64,000 bases of DNA from Kitasatospora aureofaciens (GTDB lineage: Bacteria; Actinomycetota; Actinomycetes; Streptomycetales; Streptomycetaceae). Both the position numbers and the translations under genes were made by a program. Below the pieces are notes generated by a model that had not been told where the DNA came from, did no database searches, and worked only from the letters and a program-made list of their open reading frames with translations. The stretch is taken from the NCBI RefSeq assembly GCF_019192735.1, contig NZ_JAHTKP010000001.1:310001-374000 (forward strand), in the 5' to 3' direction. Positions 7,088 through 16,295 of this stretch are shown here, one piece after another (within the stretch, counting starts at the first letter, position 1; each line of letters starts with the position of its first letter).

Positions 7088-9049
7088 TCAGGTGGGGCCG
7101 GCGACCGACTCGCCGTCCCCGCGTCCTCGTTGAGCGGGGACGGCCCGGTCGCGCTGGAGGTCGAGCAGTTCGCGGAACAGCCCGTCGCGCTGCCCGGCCA
7201 GCTCCGACCAGGTGCCGGACTGGACGATCCGGCCCTTGTCCATCACGATCACCCGGTCCGCCACCGCCGTGTTGGCGATGTTGTGGGTGACGAGGAGGGT
7301 GATCCGCCCCGGGGCCAGCGCGCGCAGGGCGTGCAGGATCCGGTGCTCGGCGCGCGGGTCCAGGTCGGAGGTCGGCTCGTCCAGGATCAGCAGGCCCGGG
7401 TGCCGCATCGTCCGGTACAGCGCCCGCGCCACCGCCGCCCGCTGCCAGCCGCCGCCCGACAACTCCGCGCCGCCCCACCAGCCTTGGGCGAGCAGCGTCC
7501 GCCAGCCCGAGCGCAGCCGGCCCACGACCTCGTCGAACCCGGTCCGGGCCGCCGCCCGCTGCACGTCCGCCATCACGTCGTCCGAGACATGCCCCAGATG
7601 GATGTTCTCCGCCGCCCCCAGCGGCCACCGCGCGAACTCCTGCGGCACCCGGGCCACCCGCGTCCACATGCCCTCGGCGTCCAGTTCCTGCACCGGCACG
7701 CCGTCCCACGTGATCCGGCCGGACTGCGGCAGGTAGAGACCCGACAGCAGCTTCAGCAGCGTCGACTTGCCGCTGCCGTTCTGCCCGATGACGGCCACCA
7801 CCTCGCCCGCGCGCAGCGTCATGCTCACGCCCCGGAGCGCCGGCTCCTGCTGCTCGCCCGGGTAGGCGTGGCTCAGGTTGCCGACCTCGACCAGCCCCGG
7901 TGCGCCCGGGATCACGTGACCGCGCCGGATCCGGTGGCCGCCGGCCTCGTCGAGGAAGGTGAAGTAGTCGTCCAGGTAGAGCCCCATGCGGTACAGCCGG
8001 GCGCCGTTGCCGACCACGCCCTGCAGGCCGGACGAGGCCGTCCGCAGGGCGAAGGTCGCCGTGCCGGCGGCGGCCAGGTCGATCCGGCCGGAGGCCACCA
8101 GGAACAGCAGCGTGCCCCAGATCAGCGCGCTGCCCGCCCCGGTGCCGAGGGCGGCGATGAGCGACACCCTCGCGGCCTCCCGGGTGGCCCGGTCCGTCGC
8201 CGCGACGATCTTGGCCTCGGCGCGCCGGTACTTGGCCATCAGGAACGGCGTCACCTGGTCCGAACGCACCTGGTCGGCGCGGGACTTGTCGATCAGGTGC
8301 CAGCGGTACACGCGCAGCGCGCCGCGGTCCTCGTTCGTGGTGAGCGCCGCCAGGTAGTGGATCCGGGCGGTGCGGACGGCGGCCACCCCGGTCGGCACCG
8401 AGCCGAGCAGGAGCAGCGGCACCAGCCACGGGTGCAGGGTCGCCAGCACCCCGGCGGCGGCCGCGAGCGAGACCGTGGCGGCGATCACGTCCTGGGCGTT
8501 GGAGAGCAGGTCGGGCGTGGTCGAGGCGCCCCGGTCGGCGGCCTCCCACCGCTCGTTGTAGGCGGGTTCGTCGTACGCCTTCAGCTCGGCGGCGCACCCG
8601 GCCGCGATCAGCGCCAGCTCGGCCTCGCGCGTGATCCGCGGCGCCACCCGGCCGGACAGGCCGACCACCGCGATCCCGAGGACGGCGCGCAGGCCGGCCG
8701 CGACCGTCAGGAGGAGGAGGGACGGCGCGGCGGCTTTCAGGTGCGGGCCGATCGGGCCGGCCACCAGCAGCGCGCCGAGCGTCCCGGTGGTGGCGTAGAG
8801 CGCGAGCGCCCCGAAGACGCCGGCGAGCAGCTGGCAGAGCAGGAGGAACAGGGTGGCGGTGCGGTCGGCCGCCCACGCGAGTTCCAGCGCACGGCGTACG
8901 AGGCGCGGCAGGCGGCGCAGCACGGCCGTCGTGGACATCGACGCGCCGGCCTCGGCGCGGTGGTCGCCGGGGAAGCGGAGGCGCAGCTCCTCGTCGTGGT
9001 CCTCCTGGTGAGTATCGGGTTTCTCGGGTTTCACGGCCTGATCGGACAC
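7088..9049 (-). CDS. lanthipeptide ABC exporter, membrane and ATPase domains fused
   Basis: A 653-aa half-transporter with an N-terminal membrane domain of about six segments (residues 50-330) and a C-terminal ATPase. The nucleotide site has Walker A GQNGSGKST, an unusual signature LSGGGWQRAAVARAL instead of LSGGQ, Walker B LLILDEPTSDLD and the switch His in LLVTHN. There is no N-terminal C39 peptidase domain, so it cannot remove a leader peptide itself. GTG 9049 is preceded by GAGGGAG. It lies downstream of lanM on the same strand after a 338-base gap that contains its own promoter-like motif, so export of the lanA product is the likely job. Confidence 0.8.
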   Translation of the reverse strand: MSDQAVKPEKPDTHQEDHDEELRLRFPGDHRAEAGASMSTTAVLRRLPRLVRRALELAWAADRTATLFLLLCQLLAGVFGALALYATTGTLGALLVAGPIGPHLKAAAPSLLLLTVAAGLRAVLGIAVVGLSGRVAPRITREAELALIAAGCAAELKAYDEPAYNERWEAADRGASTTPDLLSNAQDVIAATVSLAAAAGVLATLHPWLVPLLLLGSVPTGVAAVRTARIHYLAALTTNEDRGALRVYRWHLIDKSRADQVRSDQVTPFLMAKYRRAEAKIVAATDRATREAARVSLIAALGTGAGSALIWGTLLFLVASGRIDLAAAGTATFALRTASSGLQGVVGNGARLYRMGLYLDDYFTFLDEAGGHRIRRGHVIPGAPGLVEVGNLSHAYPGEQQEPALRGVSMTLRAGEVVAVIGQNGSGKSTLLKLLSGLYLPQSGRITWDGVPVQELDAEGMWTRVARVPQEFARWPLGAAENIHLGHVSDDVMADVQRAAARTGFDEVVGRLRSGWRTLLAQGWWGGAELSGGGWQRAAVARALYRTMRHPGLLILDEPTSDLDPRAEHRILHALRALAPGRITLLVTHNIANTAVADRVIVMDKGRIVQSGTWSELAGQRDGLFRELLDLQRDRAVPAQRGRGDGESVAGPT

Positions 9050-9085
9050 AGTGCTCCCTCGGTCGGTTCCTCGGCGCACGCCTCG

Positions 9086-9109
9086 CAGCAGTGCCGGAGA
9101 GCACTGCTG
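9086..9109 (-). promoter_or_regulatory. 9-bp inverted repeat in the exporter leader
   Basis: CAGCAGTGC and GCACTGCTG are separated by six bases, 37 bases upstream of the exporter start. It would form a small hairpin in the mRNA leader; its role is unknown. Confidence 0.4.
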
Positions 9110-9135
9110 AAAGGGGCGACGCTGGTGCGGACCCT

Positions 9136-9149
9136 GATCCTGGCAGCGC
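9136..9149 (-). promoter_or_regulatory. lan promoter motif, exporter copy
   Basis: GCGCTGCCAGGATC on the minus strand, 87 bases upstream of the exporter. The identical 14-mer precedes lanA at 12945-12958, and flanking bases are also similar. CAGGAT inside it could serve as a -10 element. Confidence 0.5.
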
Positions 9150-9387
9150 TTCGCGGGGCCGCTCGGCGTGTCCCGGCCGGTCTCACTCGATCCGGTCGAA
9201 TCCGTGTCGGGGACGGCGAGTTGGTGGCAGTCGATCACCGGAACCGTCCGCGATGTTCGATTCGCAGGCGGCTCCGGCACACTGGGCGGCAGGCCGACGA
9301 CCGACCACCGAAGCCCGAGCTGCCCGACCTGGCCGCCGCTCGCGAGCGCGGGCCGGGGGAGGCTCGGGCGGCCGGGGTGGGGGTGGG

Positions 9388-12300
9388 TCAGGCGGCTGTT
9401 GGAGGGTGCAGGGCCAGCAGGGACGGAACGGTGTCAGGAGCCGCCAGGCGGAGGAGGCCGTGGCCGATGCCGGCCAGGCCGGTCATGAGGGACGGGCTGT
9501 GGACGCCGTGCGGGAGGCCGCAGATCCAGCCGTTGGTGTCGAGGGCGTCCAGGGTGGCCCGGGCCTGGGCGTGCCAGGGGCGGCCGGCCAGGTGGAGCGG
9601 TTCGAGGTTGCCGAGGTCGCCGTGGCAGAGGGAGAAGTTGAGGCCGAAGCCCTCGCGGTGCACGGTGTCGAGGGCGGTATCGCGCTCCTTGCGGAGCAAC
9701 TCATCGCCCTCCGGCAGGAGTTCGGCGAGTTCGAGGCGGGCGAGGGCGATGCCGGAGGCGCCGTGGCACCAGAGGGTGGGGAAGGACGGGGCGTCGGGGC
9801 CGCCGTCCTCGCGGACGTCGCGCCAGTTGGCGGCGGCCGGGTCGAAGAGGGTGCGCTCGTATTCCAAGGCGGCGAGAGCGAGTTGGGCCAATTGATCGTC
9901 GCCGAGGCGGTGGCCGGCGCGAGCAAGGGCCCAGGCGATGCCGGAGCCGCCGTGGGCGAAGCCGGCGAGGGGGCGGGTGGCGGTGTCGGCCAGGGAGGCG
10001 GGGAGCCAGCCGGTACCGCCTTCGGGGTGCGGGGCGGCGGTCTCGGTGAGGCGCCGGGCGCAGGCGGCGAGGGCGGCGGAGACGGCGGGGCCGGGGCGGA
10101 CGGTGTCCCAGGCCAGGAGGCCGCCGATGGTGCCGGCGTTGCCCGCGAGGAGGTCGTGGAGGGTGTCCTCCGCCGCGGTGGCGGCGACGCGGTCGATCAC
10201 CTGCGCCGCCAGGGCATCGAGTTCGGCGTCGGGGTGGTGGGAAGCGAGGTGGGCGAGGGCGTAGAGCACGCCGCCGGTGCCGGCGAGGCCGCCGCCGAGG
10301 CGGTCGGTGCGTCGGCGGATCTGCTGACGAAGCGTCACTTCTGCTGCCTGGGCGGCCGAGCGGTGTGAACGGTCGCCGGTGACGGTCGCGAGCTGGTGGA
10401 GGAAGAGGGTGATGCCCGCCGTGCCGCTGTAGAGGTCGGGTCCGAGCTCGGCGGGCGCCCAGCGGCCGGGTGGCGCCCAGTTGGGGCCCACCCAGGCGAG
10501 GTCGGCGCTCCCCCGGTAGGCCTCGCGGACCAGTTGCTCGCCGGCTTCGACGGCCTTGGCGAGGGCGCGGGTGGCCAACTCCTCTGCCGGTTCGGCCGGT
10601 TCGTTGTGCACCACGGACGTGACGGCCCTGCGCGGCTCGCGCGCGCCGTCGGCCGTGGTGACGGAGAGCCGCAGGAGCTGGAGTTGGCGGGCGAGGTCCT
10701 CCTCGCCGAGGTCGTCGGCCTTGGCGAGGGCGAGTTCGAGCGCGGGCCGGTCGGCGACGCCGGGGATGAGGGCGCCGGTGGAGGAGCGGGCGTCGACGCC
10801 GTCGGGGCGGATGGTGAAGACGGGCACGTCGCCGCGCCACAGGTCGGCACGTTCGTGGTCGACGAAGGCGAGGGCGTGTTCCTCCCACGCGGCGAGGGCC
10901 CAGAGCCGGTCGAGGTGGCGGTCCTGGTCGAGGGCGTCGCGCAGCAGGTCGGGGTGGCAGGCGGTGTTGAGGAGGCTGCGGTACTCGAAGGTGTCGCGGC
11001 GCAGCATCCGGGTTTCGTCGCCCGCGAACGCGCCGAGGAGTTCCCGGAGTTGGTCCTTGTCGGCGGCAAGCAGCCGGTAGGCCTCGGTGAAGCCGTCCTC
11101 CAACTCCCCCAGGTGGTCTGCGAGTCGCAGCGGCTGCCCGGCGGGGACCGGCCGGCTTCCGGGCGCCTCGACGGGCACCCGCCGGTACTCCAGCCGCAGT
11201 TCGTCCGTTCCCTGGTTGACGAGGACGGGGGCGGCCCGGGGCGGGAGGCTGGCCGGGTCCCAGCCGAGGGCGGAGAGGTCGGTACCGCCGTTGCCCTCGT
11301 CCCACATCCGCTCGGGGAGCAGGCCGGAGCGCAGGACGGAGTGGCGGGCCCGGTGGCGGGCGAGGCGTTCGGACTCGGAGAGGTCCTTGGCGGGTTCGTG
11401 CAGGTCGGGGTGGAGCAGGGCCTCCAGGTCGATGAGCACGGGCTGGTCGCGGACGGCGAGCAGGTTCTGCGCGTGGCAGTCGACCGCGTCGAGGACGTAC
11501 ATCAGCGCGGCAAGGGTGCCGGCGCGGTGGTAGAAGGCACTCAACTCGGCGTCGTCGCGGGCGGGTTCGGCGGTGACGTGGGCGACCCAGCCGTAACCGT
11601 CGCCGGCCAGGTGGGCGAGGTCGTGCAGGGGCAGCCGGAGCTTGGGGTTGAGCCACCGCAGGACCTGCTGGAAGTGGGTCTCGGCGCCGAGCGGGCGGGG
11701 CTTGTAGACGATCCGGGTGCCGTGCTCGAAGCGCAGGGAGCTGACGGTGGCGCCGCCGCGGTGCGGATCGCCGAGGCCGGTGGCGAGTTCGGTGAGACGG
11801 CCGAGCGGACGGCCGTCGGCGAAGGCGGCGGAGAGGGCGGGGAGGTCGGTGGCGAGGCGGCGGATCAGGGTGAGGCCGGTGGTGGTCCACCGCTCGGCCG
11901 CGGTGGTGAGGCGGTGGGCCAGGACCGGGTACTCGGTGAGGAGTCGGAGTGCCCGTTCGGGCCGGGTGAGCCGGTCGAGGAAGTCGCGGTAGCGCTGCTC
12001 GGGGGTGTCACCGGTCAACTCGCCGGTGAGGCGGGCGACATGGAGTTCCGTGATGACGGTACGGACGGCCATGCCGTGGACGGCGGCGGTGAGCGCGGGC
12101 AGGGCGAGGGCAGTCAGCTCCTCGGGGGTGCCGAGGGCGGGCGCGTCCAGGGCGGCGATGCCGGCGCACAGGCGGTCGCGGGCGTCGGCGAGCAGCGGCG
12201 CGACGAGCCGGGCGAAGGCGTGGTCCTCGGGGAGGTCCAGCGGCGCCTGTCGGTGAGAAGACGCGGTGGCGAACACGGCGGCGAGGCGTTCGGCCCACGG

Positions 12301-12573
12301 GGCCGGTCCGAGGCGGTCCGCGAGCGCGTCCGGGTGCTCGGCGAGGAGGGCGCGCAGCGCGTCCGGGTCGAGGCCGTCGGCGGCGAGGCGGCGCTCGAAC
12401 CAGCCGTCCCGGTCGAACGGCGTCTGGGCCCGCCAGCGGTCGAGCTTCCGTCCGGCGCGTTCGGCCCGCTCGGCGGACTCCGGCCCGGGGTGGGTGCCGT
12501 CGGGGACCCTGCCGCGGGCGTTCAGCGGGACGGCTCGGGCGGCGGCCCGCGGGAGTTCGGACGCGTCAACCAC
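9388..12573 (-). CDS. lanM: class II lanthipeptide synthetase
   Basis: A bifunctional enzyme of about 1061 aa that dehydrates Ser/Thr in the precursor core and closes thioether rings with Cys. The N-terminal dehydratase (DUF4135) shows GTRIVYKPRPLGAETHF, then LYVLDAVDCHAQNLLA and LIDLEALLHP. The C-terminal LanC-like cyclase carries the zinc ligands in LWCHGASG and SLCHGDLGN, plus FAHGGSGIAWAL. The frame stays open to 12759, but that would overlap lanA and translate a pure repeat. GTG 12573 gives a family-typical length and is favoured, although its ribosome site (GAGAGG) is rather distant. lanA lies 145 bases upstream and the exporter gene downstream. Confidence 0.93.
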   Translation of the reverse strand: MVDASELPRAAARAVPLNARGRVPDGTHPGPESAERAERAGRKLDRWRAQTPFDRDGWFERRLAADGLDPDALRALLAEHPDALADRLGPAPWAERLAAVFATASSHRQAPLDLPEDHAFARLVAPLLADARDRLCAGIAALDAPALGTPEELTALALPALTAAVHGMAVRTVITELHVARLTGELTGDTPEQRYRDFLDRLTRPERALRLLTEYPVLAHRLTTAAERWTTTGLTLIRRLATDLPALSAAFADGRPLGRLTELATGLGDPHRGGATVSSLRFEHGTRIVYKPRPLGAETHFQQVLRWLNPKLRLPLHDLAHLAGDGYGWVAHVTAEPARDDAELSAFYHRAGTLAALMYVLDAVDCHAQNLLAVRDQPVLIDLEALLHPDLHEPAKDLSESERLARHRARHSVLRSGLLPERMWDEGNGGTDLSALGWDPASLPPRAAPVLVNQGTDELRLEYRRVPVEAPGSRPVPAGQPLRLADHLGELEDGFTEAYRLLAADKDQLRELLGAFAGDETRMLRRDTFEYRSLLNTACHPDLLRDALDQDRHLDRLWALAAWEEHALAFVDHERADLWRGDVPVFTIRPDGVDARSSTGALIPGVADRPALELALAKADDLGEEDLARQLQLLRLSVTTADGAREPRRAVTSVVHNEPAEPAEELATRALAKAVEAGEQLVREAYRGSADLAWVGPNWAPPGRWAPAELGPDLYSGTAGITLFLHQLATVTGDRSHRSAAQAAEVTLRQQIRRRTDRLGGGLAGTGGVLYALAHLASHHPDAELDALAAQVIDRVAATAAEDTLHDLLAGNAGTIGGLLAWDTVRPGPAVSAALAACARRLTETAAPHPEGGTGWLPASLADTATRPLAGFAHGGSGIAWALARAGHRLGDDQLAQLALAALEYERTLFDPAAANWRDVREDGGPDAPSFPTLWCHGASGIALARLELAELLPEGDELLRKERDTALDTVHREGFGLNFSLCHGDLGNLEPLHLAGRPWHAQARATLDALDTNGWICGLPHGVHSPSLMTGLAGIGHGLLRLAAPDTVPSLLALHPPTAA

Positions 12574-12667
12574 GGGGCGGTGCTGCCTCTCTGAGGGGCC
12601 GGGTGAAGAAGGCGGGCGGCGGTCCGGCGCGGACCCAGGCGGTGCGGCCGGGGGTCCACGCCGGACG

Positions 12668-12727
12668 GTGGGCTCAGAAGCCGTGGACTCGGAAGCCGTG
12701 GGCTCAAAAGCCGTGGACTCAGAAGCT
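12668..12727 (-). repeat. four tandem 15-bp units at the lanA 3' end
   Basis: Units on the plus strand are GTGGGCTCAGAAGCC (12668), GTGGACTCGGAAGCC (12683), GTGGGCTCAAAAGCC (12698) and GTGGACTCAGAAGCT (12713). The last unit contains the lanA stop codon and its final Ser-Phe codons. The others fill part of the lanA-lanM gap. Confidence 0.9.
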
Positions 12728-12898
12728 GCAGACGTGGCCGCAGCTCGACCAGCCGCCACAGGTGCTGGCCTGCACCGCGGCGGTCACGTACACCTCGTCC
12801 GCGAGCTCGCCGGCCGGGTGGACCTGGTGGCCCTGGCCGAGGGTGAGCCGGAAGTCCTCGTCCTTGAGCGCGCGAACCTGCTCAGCGGTGGGCTGCAT
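12719..12898 (-). CDS. lanA: class II lanthipeptide precursor peptide
   Basis: A 59-aa precursor. The leader starts MQPTAEQVRALKDEDFRLTL, which resembles leaders of the mersacidin/lichenicidin-type class II family, and is followed by an acidic stretch ending near VTAAVQA. The likely core is STCGGWSSCGHVCSF at the C-terminus: three Cys and five Ser/Thr in 15 residues, enough for up to three thioether rings. There is no Gly-Gly cleavage site and no protease gene in the cluster, so the leader is probably removed by a host protease. A textbook ribosome site (AGGAGG) precedes the ATG. lanM and an exporter gene follow on the same strand. The exact cleavage point and ring pattern cannot be read from sequence. 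Confidence 0.88.
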   Translation of the reverse strand: MQPTAEQVRALKDEDFRLTLGQGHQVHPAGELADEVYVTAAVQASTCGGWSSCGHVCSF

Positions 12899-12944
12899 GA
12901 TGCCTCCTACAAGCGTTCGGATCTGGCACGGACGTGCCGGTCCG

Positions 12945-12958
12945 GATCCTGGCAGCGC
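12945..12958 (-). promoter_or_regulatory. lan promoter motif, lanA copy
   Basis: GCGCTGCCAGGATC on the minus strand, 47 bases upstream of the lanA ATG. It is identical to the motif upstream of the exporter gene at 9136-9149. Confidence 0.55.
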
Positions 12959-13272
12959 CTCACCCGTCACACCAGGGGCATGTGCCCCACCGAACCGAAT
13001 TCCGGCCAGGATCGAAATAGCGTCGCCCGCCCGTTCCGCCCCCGTTCCCACAGGCCACGCCCCGCCCTGGCCCGGACCACCGCGCCACCCGGCCCCGGGG
13101 ACCGCCCTGCACCTGTCCAAAATCCGGACGGTGACGACCGGCTGAACCGGACCCCACGTTTGAACGCGCCACCCCTGGGGAGCCCCGCCGGATCGTCGCG
13201 CCTGTGGCAGGGCCGGGCACCGAAGGTCACGATGGAGCCTGGTACCACCGGCCGCGGCCCGATCGGAGCACG
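12959..13272. other. non-coding gap upstream of lanA
   Basis: About 310 bases between the lanA promoter motif and the divergent gene at 13273. No convincing reading frame, repeat or RNA motif was seen; it presumably holds the two divergent promoters. Confidence 0.5.
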
Positions 13273-13788
13273 ATGAGCGAGCAGCACAACGTCGTCCTGC
13301 TGACCTTCCCGGACGCCGCCGGGTGGCGGCCCGCCTTCGACGAGGCGCAGCACCTGCCGGGCCTGCGGCAGGCGGCGGCGCTGGAGCGCAGCGCGGACGG
13401 ACTGCTGGAGGTGCGGGACACCTTCACGCGGGGCGCCGGGGTGGCGACCGTGGGGTCCGGGGTGCTGGGCGGGCTGGTGGGGCTGCTCGGCGGGCCGGTG
13501 GGCGTGGTGCTGGGGTTCGCGGCGGGCGCGGCGCTCGGCAGCGCGGCCGAGGAGAGCCGGGCGACGGAGGGCGGCGCCGGGCTGATCGTGCTGTCGCCGC
13601 GGGTGCCGGACGGTGGCGCGATGCTCGTGCTGGAGGTCCGGGAGGCGGCGCCCGGTCCGGCGGACGAGCTGGCCGCCAGACACGGGGCCGCGGTCGAGCG
13701 GATCGATGCCCATGCGTTCGCCGAGCAGGTCAAGGCGGCCGAACACAAGGCCGAGCACGAAGACGAGGAGCGGCCCGGTCAGGGCTGA
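13273..13788 (+). CDS. glycine-zipper protein resembling DUF1269
   Basis: A 171-aa protein with soluble ends and a central glycine-rich hydrophobic stretch (GVLGGLVGLLGGPVGVVLGFAAGAALG, about residues 58-85) that looks like a glycine-zipper membrane hairpin. The overall plan, with a ferredoxin-like N-terminus, zipper and a second alpha/beta half, resembles DUF1269 proteins of unknown function. GGAG lies ahead of ATG 13273. The gene diverges from lanA; nothing links it functionally to the lanthipeptide. A strong hairpin overlaps its stop codon. Confidence 0.65.
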   Translation: MSEQHNVVLLTFPDAAGWRPAFDEAQHLPGLRQAAALERSADGLLEVRDTFTRGAGVATVGSGVLGGLVGLLGGPVGVVLGFAAGAALGSAAEESRATEGGAGLIVLSPRVPDGGAMLVLEVREAAPGPADELAARHGAAVERIDAHAFAEQVKAAEHKAEHEDEERPGQG

Positions 13789-13802
13789 CCGGGCCGCTCC
13801 TC
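13765..13802. terminator. 18-bp hairpin overlapping a stop codon
   Basis: A perfect 18-bp stem (13765-13782 with 13785-13802) with almost no loop. It spans the TGA at 13786-13788 and sits between convergent genes, so it may terminate both. Confidence 0.65.
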
Positions 13803-13807
13803 GCACG

Positions 13808-13839
13808 CTCACTCGGCGCGCAGCTCACTCGGCGCGCAG
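13808..13839 (-). repeat. 16-bp tandem duplication including a stop codon
   Basis: CTCACTCGGCGCGCAG occurs twice, at 13808 and 13824. On the minus strand it encodes the last residues LRAE and the stop of the permease gene, so the gene's end has been duplicated. Confidence 0.85.
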
Positions 13840-16222
13840 CGCGGTGACCGTCCGTGCCCGGGCCGCCCGCACAGCGGGCAGCAGCGCCCCGAGGACCGCG
13901 ATCAGCACCCCGCCGAGCGCGAGCAGCACCAGCGTCGGCGTCCCGAACACGTCCGTGGCCGCCGCCGGGAAGTCGAGCCCGGCGCTGTGCCCCATGGCCG
14001 GCAGCGTGAGCCCGTGCAGGGCCAGCCCGGCGGGCAGGCCGATCGCGCCGCCGACCACGCCGACCAGGAGGACGGACGCGAGCACCATGCCGACGGTCTG
14101 CCGCGGCGTCATGCCGAGCGCCTTGGCGACGCCCATGTCCCGCACCCGCTCCCGGATCTCCAGGACGACGGTGTTGAACACGCCGAGCCCGGCGACGAGG
14201 ACCAGCAGCAGGGTCAGGGTGGCGGTGAGCGAGTTCAGCGCAGCGATGACGTCACTGGAGCCGTGCTGCTGACCGGCCTGCGCCGTCAGCCCGAGCGGGG
14301 CGAGCGCGCCGCCGAGGGCGGTGGCGTAGGCGGCGGGGTCGGTGCCGGGCTTCACGTAGATCGCCCAGGTGTCCGGCCGCGGAGCGGTCCCGGCGGGGAA
14401 GCTGCCGGCGTCGGTGAGCAGCTCGTTGGTCTGCATGTGCGGGTCGAAGACCTCGCCGACGATGCGGACGGTGACGGCCCGGCCGTGGTACTGGAAGGTC
14501 ACGCTGTCGCCGACCTCGGCCGCCGCCTCGGTCAGGAAGGTGCTGGGCGCGACGGCCTCGCCGGGGCCCTGGAACCAGTGCCCGGTGACCATCCGGTAGC
14601 CGGCCCGGGAGGAGTCGCCGGTGAACGCGAACACCGTGGTGGTGCCGGCCACGCCGGGGACCTTCGCGTCCCCCGTGCCGGTGCCGTAGTACCCGGCCGT
14701 ACCCGGCTGCCCGTTGAGGGCCGCCGTGACGGCGGCGGGGTCGGCCGCGATCGGCTTCGCCGGAACGTCCCCGGCCCCGGCCCCGGCCCCGAGCCCGGTC
14801 GGGCGGGCGGGCGGGGACGACGGCGACGTCCGCCGTGTCGTGGTTCTTCGCCGCCTGCACCCAGGCCATCGACCCGCCCATGCCCACCGCGAAGACGGCC
14901 GCGGTGGTGCCGAACACGACGGCCGCGAGCATCCCGGCGGCCCGCGCCGGACGGGCGAAGGGCTGTGCGAGGCCGAGGCCGATCGGCCGGGGCAGCGGCA
15001 GCCGGGCCGCGAGCGCGGAGGCGCGCGCGGCAGTCGCGTCCCGCCGGGTGGTCCCGGCCGTACGCCCGACGGCGAGCGCGTCCACCGTCCGCAGCCGCCC
15101 GGCGCGGGCCGCCGCCGCCCAGGCGACCAGCGCGACGGCGGCCAGGGTGCCGCCCGCCACGGCCGCGTCCAGCCAGGGGCTGATGCCCGAGGTCACGGTC
15201 CCGTAGATCTGAGCGGCGGTGCTGAGTACGGGGACGGTCAGCAGGTTGCCCGCGACCACGCCGAGCAGGATCCCGACGGCGGCCGGGATCAGCGCCTGCC
15301 CGACGTACGCGCGGACCACCTGCGCCGGGGTGCAGCCGAGCGCCTTGAGGACGCCGATCCGCCGGGTCGCGGTGCCGACCGCGCCGGCCACCACATTGCC
15401 GGCCACCAGCACCGACATCACCATGCCGAGCAGCCCGAAGGAGACCAGGAACGGCAGGAACAGCGCGGTGTTGCGGTTGGTGCCCTGCTTGGTGGTGAGC
15501 CAGGACTGGGCGCCGGTGAGGGCTCCGGCGGGCACGGCGGCGTCGACGGCGGCCCGGTCGGCGGCCATCGCGCCGGTGGTGCCGGCGTCGGCGAAGCGGT
15601 AGAGCATCTCGTACCCGGGGGTGGTGCCGGGCGCGGTGAGCGCGGCGATGCCGTCGGGCGTGACCCAGGCGTCGGCGGTGCGGCTGACGGACCGGGCGAA
15701 GCCGACGACAATGAGCGTCGGCGCCCCGGGCAGTCCGGGCACGCGCAGCGTCTGGCCGACCTCCCTGAGCGGGCTGCCGTACCCGGCGGCGAGCACCACC
15801 TCGCCCGGCCGGCTCGGCCAACTCCCCTTCAGCAGCGTGACGTTGTCGATGCCGCCGGCGGCGTCGGCGCGGCCCGCGATGGTCATCGGCTCCATGGTGT
15901 CCCCGGGCGGGACGGCCGTGCCGGGGCCCGGCTCGGGGTCGACCGTCACGGTGGCGAACGGCCCGGCGGAGGCCGTCACCCCGGGGGCGTGCGCAGAGTC
16001 GGCGAGTTGGGCGGCGGTGGCCCGGGTGCCGTCGAACCGCGCGGTGAGGTGGGCGCCGGTCTGGGCGGCGAAGGCCTAGTCGAAGGGCTCCTGCGAGGCG
16101 ACCAGCAGCGAGCCGCCGAGGACGGACGAGGCGGTGGCCACCAACGCGGCCATCCCGATCGCGATCGACTGCGTCCGGCGGCGCCGCACACCCGCGCGCA
16201 CCACCCTGCCGAGGGCGCTCAT
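13825..16222 (-). pseudogene. FtsX-type ABC permease, interrupted by a stop and a frameshift
   Basis: The joined reading would give about 800 aa of MacB/FtsX-like permease: MSALGRVVRAGVRRRR, a first periplasmic domain, a three-helix block (FLVSFGLLGMVMSVLVAGNVVAG and following), a second periplasmic domain and a second block ending TVTALRAE. Two lesions break it. A TAG at 16076-16078 interrupts FD-AFAAQTG about 50 codons in. The frame then changes near 14760-14820, inside a run of CCGGCC and GGGC repeats. The ATPase gene upstream is intact. This is either a decayed transporter or a sequence carrying errors in a hard GC tract, so both lesions deserve resequencing. Confidence 0.75.
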
Positions 16223-16224
16223 GC

Positions 16225-16294
16225 GCCCACCTCGCTACGCTCGGCGAGCGCTTCGCGCAACGCGCACCTCTCGATGATGAGTTCGCTTCGCTCA
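16225..16294. repeat. GCGAAGCG-type palindromic repeat
   Basis: The 73-base gap between the ATPase and permease genes holds GAGCGAAGCGAACTC- and GAGCGTAGCGAGG-like inverted motifs. Short repeats of this kind are scattered between genes in many streptomycete genomes. Confidence 0.45.
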
Positions 16295-16295
16295 C

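Noticed and set aside
6527..9895. Very long plus-strand open frame opposite the exporter and lanM genes
   Set aside because: It is antisense to well-supported genes, lacks family motifs and reflects the GC-skewed third positions of the real genes. Similar frames opposite lanM, katG, xdh and nas genes were dropped for the same reason.
12574..12759. Extended lanM start at 12759
   Set aside because: It would overlap the lanA stop and translate the 15-bp repeat and Pro-rich sequence that no LanM shows; GTG 12573 gives a normal length.
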